From positions 1 through 16,789 of the forward strand of contig JALWQN010000087.1 in assembly GCA_027083115.1 (NCBI GenBank): 16,789 nt of DNA, written 5' to 3'. Position numbers and translations under genes: made by a program. This DNA comes from Desulfurococcales archaeon (GTDB taxonomy: Archaea > Thermoproteota > Thermoprotei_A > Sulfolobales > NBVN01). Shown piece after piece: positions 1 to 8,138 of the stretch; position 1 is the first letter of the stretch, and every line of letters begins with the position of its first letter. Below the pieces are notes generated by a model, which was not told the origin of the DNA, did no database searches, and worked only from the letters and a program-made list of their open reading frames with translations.

Positions 1-1572
1 GTAGGGACTGAGTTAGGGCAGGACATCATTCTTCTTGCAAAAAATATTGTGAAGAGATTCCCTGGCGTTATTGCTGTTAATAACGCGACTTTTGAGTTGC
101 GGAAAGGAGAAATCCATGGTTTACTGGGCCAAAACGGTGCTGGGAAATCAACTCTACTTAAGATCCTTTATGGTCTACATAAGCCGGATTCTGGGGAAAT
201 ATATCTTTATGGAAACAGGATTGAGTTCCATAGCCCTAGGGATGCAAGGAGGCACGGAATCGCTTTAGTTCATCAGGAAATCACACTGATGCCTCATCTT
301 ACAGCACTTGAGAATGTGGCGTTACTGGGGTACAGGTGGGAGGCATGGATGGGGAACTTCAACAAGAGAGTTCTCAGGAGGGAGTTAGAAGACATTATGG
401 ATAGGTACCGCCTAAGGATTAATTTAGATGCTAAGGTGAAGGACCTGAGCGTAGCCGAGAAAATGATAGTCCAGATTCTTGCAGCACTAAGCATAAATGC
501 AAACATATTTCTCTTTGATGAGCCCACAAGCCCTCTCTCCCCAAGCGAGGTCGAGAAGCTTTTTGAGACCATGAATATATTGAAGGAGCACGGAATAACT
601 CAAGTGTTCGTAACCCACAAAATTAATGAATCCATAGAGATCTGCGACAGAATAACGGTGTTGAGGAACGGCCATAAAATAGCTACGGTAGAGAGCTCAA
701 AAACAACACCCCATGAACTCATTAAGCTGGTTATAGGCGGAGCCCCTGAGAAAGTATATGTTGTAAGGGACTTTTCAGATATTGACGCGATCATAGAAAG
801 AAATAAGAAAATACCTCCGCTAGTGGAGGTTAGGGAGCTCTCCACAAGGCCACGAACCCCTACGGAAGTTACCTTAAGGAATGTTAACATGAAGATATAT
901 CCTGGAGAGATAGTGTCCATCTACGGATTGATTGGAGCTGGAAAATCGGAGCTGGGTAAAACCCTTATTGGGCTCACTAATGTGATTAAGGGAGAAATCC
1001 GTTATAACGGCGAGAAAATCAAGATCAAGTCACCCGTTGATGCCTTCAGAAAGTATAAGATAGCTTACTTGCCTGAGGACAGGAGAGCTGAGGGCTTGAT
1101 CCCGTTATTCTCTGTTCTTTACAATATGGATTTAACAATAATGAATGAGTTAGCGAAGGGAGGCTTAGTAGTGAACATGAAGAAGGAGGTAAAGATGGCT
1201 AACGAAATCGTCAAGAGCATAAACATAGTTACTCCCTCATTATTCGTGAAGGTCACTAAATTAAGTGGTGGTAACCAGCAGAAGGTATTGGTTGCTAGGG
1301 CACTGTTATCGAACGCTAAGTTAGTGATATTTGATGAGCCAACAATAGGTATCGATATAGGGGCTAAGGCAGAGATCAGAAGGATTATCTACAGATTATC
1401 GAGAGAGAAGAACACAGCAGCTCTCGTATTAACGAGTGATGTTGATGAAGCTCTAGGTATTTCCGACAGGATTTACTTGATGAGTGGAGGAACAATAGTT
1501 GACGAATTCATTAATAAAGGAATCGATAGAGATAAAATCCTGAAGAGGCTAGTTGAATTTAAGAGCACATAA
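1..1572 (+). CDS. CUT2-family sugar ABC transporter ATP-binding protein (RbsA/MglA-like), 5'-partial
   Basis: This is a fused two-domain ATPase of the ribose/galactose (CUT2) importer type, energising sugar uptake at the cytoplasmic membrane. Counting from the GTG at 49, the first nucleotide-binding domain has Walker A GQNGAGKST at about residues 27-35 and Walker B FLFDEPTS. Its signature motif is degenerate (LSVAEKM). The second domain has the family's variant P-loop GLIGAGKSEL, a full LSGGNQQ signature and VIFDEPTIGID. The frame is open back to base 1 and encodes IILLAKNIV just before the GTG, which fits the first beta-strand of the domain. I therefore think the true start lies left of the window and that GTG 49 would clip the protein. 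The permease gene follows closely, so the two form an operon. The sugar cannot be read from the sequence; ribose, fucose or another monosaccharide are all possible. Confidence 0.9.
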   Translation, partial: VGTELGQDIILLAKNIVKRFPGVIAVNNATFELRKGEIHGLLGQNGAGKSTLLKILYGLHKPDSGEIYLYGNRIEFHSPRDARRHGIALVHQEITLMPHLTALENVALLGYRWEAWMGNFNKRVLRRELEDIMDRYRLRINLDAKVKDLSVAEKMIVQILAALSINANIFLFDEPTSPLSPSEVEKLFETMNILKEHGITQVFVTHKINESIEICDRITVLRNGHKIATVESSKTTPHELIKLVIGGAPEKVYVVRDFSDIDAIIERNKKIPPLVEVRELSTRPRTPTEVTLRNVNMKIYPGEIVSIYGLIGAGKSELGKTLIGLTNVIKGEIRYNGEKIKIKSPVDAFRKYKIAYLPEDRRAEGLIPLFSVLYNMDLTIMNELAKGGLVVNMKKEVKMANEIVKSINIVTPSLFVKVTKLSGGNQQKVLVARALLSNAKLVIFDEPTIGIDIGAKAEIRRIIYRLSREKNTAALVLTSDVDEALGISDRIYLMSGGTIVDEFINKGIDRDKILKRLVEFKST

Positions 1573-1591
1573 AAGTCATTGGGTGCACACC

Positions 1592-2602
1592 ATGTCAGAA
1601 GTCCCTGAACCCAACGAAAACAAGAACTCTAACGAATCGAGGTCCTTATGGAGGAGGTTCGTGACATACTATCATGAATCCGACTTCGCTAAACCGCTAA
1701 TACCTTTAGTAATACTGGTGGCAGGCTCAATAGCGCTCTCGCCAAGCTACTTTCTCTCTCCAATGAACATTAAGGTCATATTAATGCAGGTAACTCCGCT
1801 GGCCTTAATCGCTACTGGCGAGATGTTTGCTATCTTGATGGCAGGAATAGACTTAAGCGTTGAGTCCGCACAAGGGCTGGCAGCAATGGTTGCTGCCTTA
1901 CTGACCGTGCAGATGGGGGGCGACATACTTGTACCTATACTGGTTGCTATTGGAGCCGCAACACTTGTAGGGATGATTAACGGTGCAATAATTACTAAGT
2001 TAAAGGTTTACTCCTTCGTTACCACAATGGCTACCTACGCGATATTTAGGGCGCTAATCCTGATAATCTCTAACAAACCCATTTGGGGCCTACATCAGTA
2101 CGACCCCTTCACCTACGACTACGGTAGCTTCATACCAGTAGGTTTTGTGCTGGCTATGGTAATTATTTTCGGCATATACTTGCTGATGACTAGAACCACC
2201 TTCGGCAGGTTAGTGTACGGTATAGGGAGCAACGAAGAAGCCGTTCGTCTAGCAGGTATTAGGGCTGACCTCATAAAGTTTGTCGCGTTTACTATAGCAG
2301 GCGTTCTTTATGGGGTTGGTGGCGTTATGTTAATACCTATGACTGGCGAAGCCGTTGATCCTTGGTCAGCTTACGGGAACATGATCTACGCTATTGCTGC
2401 CTGCGTTATTGGCGGCATCGCCCTAACTGGAGGTGTAGGTCATGCCTTAGGGCCTTTACTCGGTGCCTTCATACTGATTATATTGACAGACATACTGAAT
2501 ATATTGGGTATAACCACAATAGCTGCTCAGCAAATAATCATTGGGTTAGTGCTTATTGGGGCTGCAGCATCAATAACTAGAGAACTAAAGTACGTGAAGT
2601 AA
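1592..2602 (+). CDS. CUT2-family sugar ABC transporter permease (RbsC-like)
   Basis: This is the membrane subunit of the sugar importer, expected to work as a dimer with the upstream ATPase. The 336-aa protein has a hydrophilic N-terminus of about 35 residues followed by multiple hydrophobic helices. Two family hallmarks are visible: AGIDLSVES after the second or third helix (RbsC proteins usually have GIDLSVGS) and the cytoplasmic coupling loop YGIGSNEEAVRLAGI. I chose ATG 1592 because GGGTG lies about six bases upstream. The in-frame TTG at 1553 would overlap the ATPase stop by 20 bases and add 13 unlikely residues, and an in-frame GTG sits at 1583. The next gene begins one base after the stop, so translation is probably coupled. 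Family confidence is high; the substrate is unknown. Confidence 0.9.
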   Translation: MSEVPEPNENKNSNESRSLWRRFVTYYHESDFAKPLIPLVILVAGSIALSPSYFLSPMNIKVILMQVTPLALIATGEMFAILMAGIDLSVESAQGLAAMVAALLTVQMGGDILVPILVAIGAATLVGMINGAIITKLKVYSFVTTMATYAIFRALILIISNKPIWGLHQYDPFTYDYGSFIPVGFVLAMVIIFGIYLLMTRTTFGRLVYGIGSNEEAVRLAGIRADLIKFVAFTIAGVLYGVGGVMLIPMTGEAVDPWSAYGNMIYAIAACVIGGIALTGGVGHALGPLLGAFILIILTDILNILGITTIAAQQIIIGLVLIGAAASITRELKYVK

Positions 2603-2603
2603 G

Positions 2604-3230
2604 GTGATTAAAGAACAAAGGAATAGTGTAGTGGAGAAATATTTTTTGTGGTATAAAAACAACTTCCCAAGCCGCTTAACTAAGGTATTCCTAATAAATC
2701 ATAAAGAAACAAAGATACTATGGGCTAGGAAATACAGCACCCACCTAAAACTCCTCCTACGGAATGGCTTAATACTAGATAACTACCTCTACCTCACCAG
2801 CGGAAGAATAACTTCCTTCGTTTTCCTTCAGAACATTCACGTAAGCATGAACTTAGGAATAAAGAAAAACTTCTTCATAAACATAACCCCGCATCCCTTC
2901 ATGAATAAGGTAAGGATTAAACTCACCCCGAGAAAGTACGGAAGTAACGAATACATGAAAGAAGTTCTTCACGCAATGAACGAGAAAAGAAACATAATTC
3001 GTGACGCCTTCAAGAAGGAAGGGAACGTCAGGGTGGATTTCATAAGGTTAATTGGTGAGAGGGAGGCTGCAGGAGTTAATGTGAGGTTAGCTAGCCTTAT
3101 TGAGAGGGTACCCATAACCAAAAAACTTCTTGAGTCGTTTCTTATTCTTCTAGAGATACTTAAGGAGCGTTTAGGTGCTGAATACCTTCAGGTGATTCCG
3201 AAAGAATACATAAACGCCTGGGAGATTTAG
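2604..3230 (+). CDS. Hypothetical basic protein coupled to the sugar importer
   Basis: I do not recognise this 208-aa protein. It is lysine- and arginine-rich and predicted soluble, with no signal peptide, transmembrane helix or clear metal-binding motif. The middle (SGRITSFVFLQNIHVSMNLG, then FINITPHPF) looks like alternating beta-strands. The last 70 residues (GEREAAGVNVRLASLIERV onward) look alpha-helical. The GTG start lies one base after the permease stop; the same bases (GGTGATT, 2603-2609) also resemble a ribosome-binding site, so initiation at GTG 2628 cannot be excluded. It ends 14 bases before the convergent fucI stop. Its place as third gene after an ATPase and permease suggests a role tied to sugar uptake or its regulation, but that is inference from position only. 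Confidence 0.65.
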   Translation: MIKEQRNSVVEKYFLWYKNNFPSRLTKVFLINHKETKILWARKYSTHLKLLLRNGLILDNYLYLTSGRITSFVFLQNIHVSMNLGIKKNFFINITPHPFMNKVRIKLTPRKYGSNEYMKEVLHAMNEKRNIIRDAFKKEGNVRVDFIRLIGEREAAGVNVRLASLIERVPITKKLLESFLILLEILKERLGAEYLQVIPKEYINAWEI

Positions 3231-3244
3231 TCAAAAAGCAGTAA

Positions 3245-4741
3245 TTACTTCATTTTCTCCCATATGGGTTCAAGGAATAGCTTCTTGTCCTCTCCGAGCA
3301 CTATTGGCTTGATGCCAGCAATACGGCAGAAGTGAACCAATTCCTTAACATGATTCCCTGGTATCGCATGTATGTGGTTTGCTGGGAAGTAATTGAGGAA
3401 TTCTTGGTAGCTTGCGTTAAGCTTCACGTACATGTGTGGCCATGTTGGGTTGGTTTGTTCCTTCAGCTTCCTCCTCTCATCTTCAGGCAGATCAACAGAC
3501 TCTCCCCTAACAATAACCATATAGAGCTTATCGTCATAATTCCCTAATCTTGCGAAAGTGAACTCTCCTGGCGCAGCATCAAACTCTACTGAAGCACCTC
3601 CTGTAGGGAAATACATCTCAATAGCTGGCCATAGAGTTATTTTCCTGAAGTTTTTTTCAGGTTTCAGGCTCAGTGATGCGTAGTAACTGGAGTGGTTCCC
3701 TGAGTTAGCGAATATCCATAAGTCCTTCTCCGGTACGTAGAGGCGGACATCAGCGAATAGAACAGGTAATCCACCACTTATGTACTTAAGGATCTGCATT
3801 GTGGCCGCTCCTTTAGAGTCAGCTTCAGTAGCGCATACGATGGGCTCCTTAGGGCCGTTCCAGTCGTAGGGGTCATTCATCAGCATCTCAGCAACATCGG
3901 TAATTATTGTTGTTTCCGTCAGGTCCCTCTGGCCCTTAATGCCGCAGAAATCGAATCCCCATTCCTCATTAACTTTCTTCATCGCTAGATACAGCCTTAA
4001 TTGAGTCTTTAATTTCTCGGGAGTCAGCATTTTGCCGTCATACTTTATTCTATCTCCAAGAAGGTCTGAGAGCCACTTAAAGCCCTTCTCAACCTCCTCC
4101 TCAGGAACTCTCTCCATCTCCTTCACTAACCATAACTGATCGATCTGGTATGTAGTTATGTTGAGCGCTTTCTGCAACGGAACTAAATCGAAGTAACCTG
4201 TTTCCATGCCCATTGAGTGACCGCCGTACATCCCGTAAACTTGCCCCCTAAGCGAGGCATACGCCTCGGCAGCCCAAACCCACCTAATTATCTCCTCCTG
4301 TATGTTTGGGTCATCCAGATCACCAACTATCCTGTGGGTCCTTAATCCAGCCTGCCTTAATGCCCCATCAGTAGCTAGCAAACCGACGTTGCCTGGGTAT
4401 TCTCCCTCATTATTAGACACGTTCAGTACGGGTTTGTCCTTACCGAGAATATTCACTAAAGGCCACACTAAGTACGGGTAATCCCATATATAGTAAAGTA
4501 ATATAAGGACCCGCACTCCCTTCCTAACGAAGTACTCGCCGACCTCCTTAGATTCCTTAATACTTGTTATGACCTTATCTGCTGTCACAATTTCTGGAGA
4601 ACTACCGTCGATAGCCTTCACCCTCTCCCTCAATAGGTTAGCAAGCTTACTGATGCGCTCCAAGCAAGCCGGCTCAAGTTTCTCAATAACGCTTCTTCTT
4701 TCATCCCCAAGCATAGCTATGCCTATAGGTACGTACTTCAT
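3245..4741 (-). CDS. fucI: L-fucose isomerase family protein
   Basis: FucI-type isomerases interconvert an aldose and ketose (L-fucose/L-fuculose, often D-arabinose/D-ribulose) with a divalent metal, in the cytoplasm. The 498-aa product matches the family in several blocks: GIKGQRD, DWNGPKEPIVCATEADS, PVLFADVR, TNPTWP and ANHIHAIPGNH. By analogy with the E. coli enzyme, the metal ligands would be Glu306, Asp331 and His456, and all are present. It is about 90 residues shorter than the E. coli enzyme. The ATG start is supported by GGTGGT about seven bases upstream on the minus strand. It faces the sugar importer tail to tail, 14 bases from the hypothetical gene, so a shared pentose or 6-deoxyhexose pathway is plausible. 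The kinase and aldolase steps are not in this window. Exact substrate is uncertain. Confidence 0.85.
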   Translation of the reverse strand: MKYVPIGIAMLGDERRSVIEKLEPACLERISKLANLLRERVKAIDGSSPEIVTADKVITSIKESKEVGEYFVRKGVRVLILLYYIWDYPYLVWPLVNILGKDKPVLNVSNNEGEYPGNVGLLATDGALRQAGLRTHRIVGDLDDPNIQEEIIRWVWAAEAYASLRGQVYGMYGGHSMGMETGYFDLVPLQKALNITTYQIDQLWLVKEMERVPEEEVEKGFKWLSDLLGDRIKYDGKMLTPEKLKTQLRLYLAMKKVNEEWGFDFCGIKGQRDLTETTIITDVAEMLMNDPYDWNGPKEPIVCATEADSKGAATMQILKYISGGLPVLFADVRLYVPEKDLWIFANSGNHSSYYASLSLKPEKNFRKITLWPAIEMYFPTGGASVEFDAAPGEFTFARLGNYDDKLYMVIVRGESVDLPEDERRKLKEQTNPTWPHMYVKLNASYQEFLNYFPANHIHAIPGNHVKELVHFCRIAGIKPIVLGEDKKLFLEPIWEKMK

Positions 4742-5125
4742 TCAAACCACCAAACTCTTAAGTTATTTTCATGAAGGAATTCCTGCCATAAAATTAAATA
4801 GTTTTGCTATACTCCTTAATTAATTTGTGTTAATATATTGTCCGTAACAATAGGTTCTAAATAAAAACTACATAATATCAAATATTCCAATTAAAAATAC
4901 TTGCGATTAAATGCCGATACTGTTAGGAAATAATCACACCAATACCTGCACGAATGGCTGGAGTAGTGCGGAACTACCGCTCAACATGGTTCCTAATAGA
5001 GAACCAGTAAAAAATATCGATATACAAAATCACGGGAGAAACATCAATATATATCAAAATGACTAACTAAAAAGAATGTTTTAAGGATATAAATTAAATA
5101 TCAATGATTAATAGCTCATATGTTG
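4742..5125. other. AT-rich intergenic region with fucI upstream signals and a possible gene relic
   Basis: No intact gene is visible. Next to fucI there is a perfect 10-bp palindrome, AGGAATTCCT (4775-4784), and an AT-rich TATA-like stretch (about 4787-4800, minus strand), a possible fucI promoter and operator. A patch near 4925-5010 is richer in G+C than its surroundings and contains small hairpins (for example TGGTTC paired with GAACCA). Its minus strand reads TTPAIRAGIGV, which resembles the C-terminal end of some DDE transposases, but it is too short to assign. The rest is featureless AT-rich sequence. Confidence 0.3.
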
Positions 5126-6082
5126 CTAAATTAAAGTTTTATAGAGCTCAAGATACTGGTTAGCTACTTTTTGAGCATCGAAATCCTTAACTGCTTTGAG
5201 TCCATTGCGCACTAATTCGTGCTTTGCTTCGCCATATAATATCATTTCTATCTTACTTAGGGCTTCATTAATATTCTGGAAAAGCAGGATTGACGCAGGA
5301 TACAAGTCAGCTAAGACCTTAATAGGCGGAATATTCCTAGCTATAATTGGACACCCACTAGCCCATGCCTCAAGGAGTACTGAGGGAATGCCCTCTTGCT
5401 TAGATGTTATAATTAGCGCATAAGCTGATTTCATATAGCTTATAACTTTCTCCCAACTCACTTTAGCGTGTTTAAGGAACTCAGTGTCCGTCCTTTTAGG
5501 ACCTAAGGCCAACGACTTGATACTGTATTTTCTGAATGCCTCTTCAGCTATTTTCCTAAATAGAGGATAATCTTTTATGGGGTCATCCCTTCCCACAAAT
5601 AATATATATCTCTCCTCTGAGGGCTCTATCTTACTAATCTCATCTAACTCCACCATATTGGGAATCCACTGCCAACCATATAGCTTTGCCCAATACGGGG
5701 ATACGCAGGTTACTACATCAGCTCTCATAACATGCTTATCTAAGTAACTGGTAATGAGTTTAGCAAGCAACCCGTACTTCATTCTGTATTCGGTTCTATA
5801 ATCTCCATGGATAGTAAGTATATTTACCTTCCTCTTTCTGAAGAGCCCAGCCAACATTGGATTGTGAATATGAATTATGTCTACATCAGGAAATTCCTTT
5901 AGCTTAGCCCTAAAATAAAAAGTAAAGTTCTTCATCTTCGGCAAATTTATGTACCCGATGTTCCCGGTATGCCAAACGACAAAATCGATTTTATGTTTGA
6001 GGTATTTCCATAAAGTATACACATGATTGCCACTACCGCTAGCTCTTTTGCCAAAAGTACTATTTACTAAGAGCACCTTCAC
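5126..6082 (-). CDS. GT4-family glycosyltransferase
   Basis: This is a GT-B fold retaining glycosyltransferase that transfers a sugar from a nucleotide or lipid donor, probably to a surface glycan or lipid-linked oligosaccharide. The N-terminal half (318 aa in total) carries SGSGNHVYTL in place of the glycine-rich loop, and DIIHIHNPM and TIHG strands typical of the acceptor domain. The C-terminal half has FVGRDDPIKDY (about 163-172) and the donor-site E-x7-E motif EGIPSVLLE (Glu230 and Glu238), followed by ASGCPIIA. At 318 aa it is short for GT4 but both lobes are recognisable. The start is a GTG with GGTAGG upstream. It is isolated by about 380-base AT-rich gaps on both sides and shares its strand with the other glycan genes. 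No membrane segment is obvious. Confidence 0.85.
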   Translation of the reverse strand: MKVLLVNSTFGKRASGSGNHVYTLWKYLKHKIDFVVWHTGNIGYINLPKMKNFTFYFRAKLKEFPDVDIIHIHNPMLAGLFRKRKVNILTIHGDYRTEYRMKYGLLAKLITSYLDKHVMRADVVTCVSPYWAKLYGWQWIPNMVELDEISKIEPSEERYILFVGRDDPIKDYPLFRKIAEEAFRKYSIKSLALGPKRTDTEFLKHAKVSWEKVISYMKSAYALIITSKQEGIPSVLLEAWASGCPIIARNIPPIKVLADLYPASILLFQNINEALSKIEMILYGEAKHELVRNGLKAVKDFDAQKVANQYLELYKTLI

Positions 6083-6464
6083 TTTTCTTTACCTACCTGA
6101 GGAATTATAATAATCCCTAAGCTAAATAATATAAAAACAAAATTAAACACTCTATTTATTCATGCACAGAAGAATGAGAAGAGAGAATAGAAACATGCTT
6201 TGTAATTCAGTGGATAAGGAATCCGTCTTAGCTAATCTCAAAAACTTTAGTTTACAAAAGGAACAACCTCTTAGTGAAATATCAAGAATAACATCCTAAA
6301 TTATAGGATCTACGTAGATATAGGTCATTTGTTGCTAACGTATTTATTAAAGTTGTCAATATAACTCCTGTCTGATAAATAATTTCCTTATTACGATACA
6401 ATAATATTGTTGAGCTTGGAGAATACAAATAGACAAAATTTAGTTTTAAATTACATCCTAAGGT
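6083..6464. other. AT-rich intergenic region between glycosyltransferase genes
   Basis: I see no confident gene or RNA here. A plus-strand open frame of 45 codons (6162-6299, ATG to TAA) exists but has no ribosome-binding site and no recognisable motif. A minus-strand frame is open for about 60 codons next to the GT2 gene, again without a usable start or recognisable sequence. In DNA this AT-rich both can arise by chance or be remnants of lost genes. Confidence 0.3.
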
Positions 6465-7490
6465 TCATACCTCAGCAAATCTAAAGTTCTTTAATATTCT
6501 AACTTTGACAGCCTGTTTGGATATTCTAAGCATTAATCTCTCCAAAGAATTAGAATTCTGAAGAGTGTGCCTTTGGCTTTTCCTTCCAATTAACAGCCCA
6601 TCTACAAACCCTAGGAGTCCCATAAGAATTTTCAATCTCTCAATAGGGTCTCTCCTCCTTAGTACGGAGGCAAAAAATAGCCTTAGCATGTCTATTATAA
6701 GCAAGTACATCCCTTCCACCATATCTGCATATGGGTAAAACCTTATCAGAGCCTTTATTCGATCTCTCACTGAATTTCTTATCTCTTTTTTTGCCCTAAG
6801 AACGGCATGCATTTCCCTTCTAGAAAGTCCATGCATGTGCAATGCGCAAGCCTTGCACAAATTTGCGATCAGGTATCCCGATTTAAGCACCCTTAGGCTA
6901 AAATCAACATCATCAAACCAGAATGGAAAATCAGGGCTAAAACCACCTATTTTATTAAGGGCTTCTATTTTTACAGCAAACAATGCTCCAGAAACGTAGG
7001 AAGTGAAGGACAAATTCTTATCGAATATCCTTAAGGGCTTTTTGCTTAATGTAAGGGAAAACATTGATATATCAAGTAATGCACCATATCTTACTCCCCC
7101 CTTTAAATCTCTTAGGCATGCACCTATTAACCCAAAGGAAGCTTTCGTCTCCAAAGCATCTAATAACATCTTAAACGTTTCTTTTGAGGGAATTACATCA
7201 TTATCAACATACACAATGGCTTCGGCCCCTAAGCTTTTCGAAATAAGATATCCTAGATTCCTCATTCCAGGAAGTCCTTTATCATTCCTCAACCTTATAA
7301 TCTCAATTCTGCAGAATCTTTCTTTCCCAATCGAGTTCAGGATTTCTTCATCACTTCCATAGTCTAAAATCACTAATGCTAAACAACCATGATATTTTCT
7401 GGCGTTAGAGACACTTTTCTTGATCCCTTTAACTACCTCCATAAGTAACCGAGACGAATGGAAACTAGGCACGACTACAGTATATTTCAC
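6465..7490 (-). CDS. GT2-family glycosyltransferase
   Basis: This is an inverting GT-A fold transferase using a nucleotide-sugar donor, probably building a surface glycan at the cytoplasmic face of the membrane. The 341-aa protein opens with the family start VVVPSFHSS, has the nucleotide-binding LDYGSDEE segment (about 42-49) and the metal-binding DxD as VDNDV (Asp96 and Asp98). The acceptor-side loop FDDVDFSLRV (about 192-201) corresponds to the usual ED motif. Histidines follow at ALHMHG (about 216-221). A hydrophobic, amphipathic stretch near residues 260-295 may anchor it to the membrane. The GTG start has GGAGG seven bases upstream. It lies between a GT4 gene and a decayed GT4 remnant on the same strand, in AT-rich sequence. 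Confidence 0.88.
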   Translation of the reverse strand: MKYTVVVPSFHSSRLLMEVVKGIKKSVSNARKYHGCLALVILDYGSDEEILNSIGKERFCRIEIIRLRNDKGLPGMRNLGYLISKSLGAEAIVYVDNDVIPSKETFKMLLDALETKASFGLIGACLRDLKGGVRYGALLDISMFSLTLSKKPLRIFDKNLSFTSYVSGALFAVKIEALNKIGGFSPDFPFWFDDVDFSLRVLKSGYLIANLCKACALHMHGLSRREMHAVLRAKKEIRNSVRDRIKALIRFYPYADMVEGMYLLIIDMLRLFFASVLRRRDPIERLKILMGLLGFVDGLLIGRKSQRHTLQNSNSLERLMLRISKQAVKVRILKNFRFAEV

Positions 7491-7546
7491 TTTAGCCTCC
7501 TGGCATACATTCTACAATTAGCTTAAATTATTATTTTAAATTTATA

Positions 7547-7990
7547 CTACGCTATTTTACTGTAAATACCCAGATACTCTAATTCAGTCCTTCGACAAGT
7601 AAAAGCTTTTGATCTCTCAAGGGGATGCCTCGATTATTTCTCAAGGAGTTCCCTACCTTTAGCTAAAGATAAAATCAGTTCTCGAGTTCCTTATAGTTTT
7701 TTTGGTTCAAACACGAGCAAGTTTCTGTCAGCTACTTCGTACGCCCCCATATCAAGGAACACTCATAGGAATACCAGCTGCCACGCCTCAAGAATGCTAA
7801 ACCAAAAAGGCTCTATTCTAGCTGTATGGATGTATATGTCTCCTACTCTAAATATTTTTAGCATATGTTTTAGGAGAAGAGACCCTAAGAAGAATGTTAC
7901 TCTCCAAATTTCTTTATTGCAAATAGCTCCACTTAACATCCTACCCTTCCTCCATAAAACTAGTGTAGTTATCTCTTTGCTTACGAATCA
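7547..7990 (-). pseudogene. Decayed GT4 glycosyltransferase (C-terminal half)
   Basis: Read on the minus strand, one frame from about 7987 down to the TAG at 7547-7549 encodes recognisable pieces of a GT4 donor domain in the right order. First comes KIFRVGDIYIH, then ARIEPFWFSILEAW (the E-x7-E region), then GAYEVADRNLLVFEP, and finally FTCRRTELEYLGIYSKIA, typical of the family's C-terminal end. The frame is broken by TGA at 7763-7765 and TAA at 7691-7693 and 7634-7636. Between the second and third pieces the expected AAGIPMSVP is found only in another frame, which implies two compensating indels. I could not find the N-terminal half upstream. The number of lesions makes a sequencing error unlikely. 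It shows that this cluster once held one more glycosyltransferase. Confidence 0.75.
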
Positions 7991-8138
7991 ATATAATAAA
8001 TTATTTATTACGCATACTTTACATTAATTTCGTTAACAACCACCGGCTTTATTGAGAACTTCTTACAGATAAATGAAAAATTAACTTCAGCAAAATCTTA
8101 AGACATACAAATAATTATTTTTAGGAAATAGTGCTAGA

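Noticed and set aside
49..51. GTG as true start of the ABC ATPase
   Set aside because: The frame is open to base 1 and encodes the expected first beta-strand before the GTG, so the gene most likely begins outside the window.
420..470. Degenerate LSVAEKM signature in the first ATPase domain as a sign of inactivation
   Set aside because: Divergent signature and P-loop motifs are normal in fused CUT2 ATPases such as RbsA.
6162..6299. Plus-strand open frame of 45 codons between the two glycosyltransferases
   Set aside because: No GGTG site, no recognisable motif, and open frames of this size occur by chance in AT-rich DNA.
7794..8027. Plus-strand open frame of 77 codons
   Set aside because: It lies antisense to the decayed GT4 gene, whose minus-strand fragments are recognisable; it has no ribosome-binding site and no recognisable sequence.
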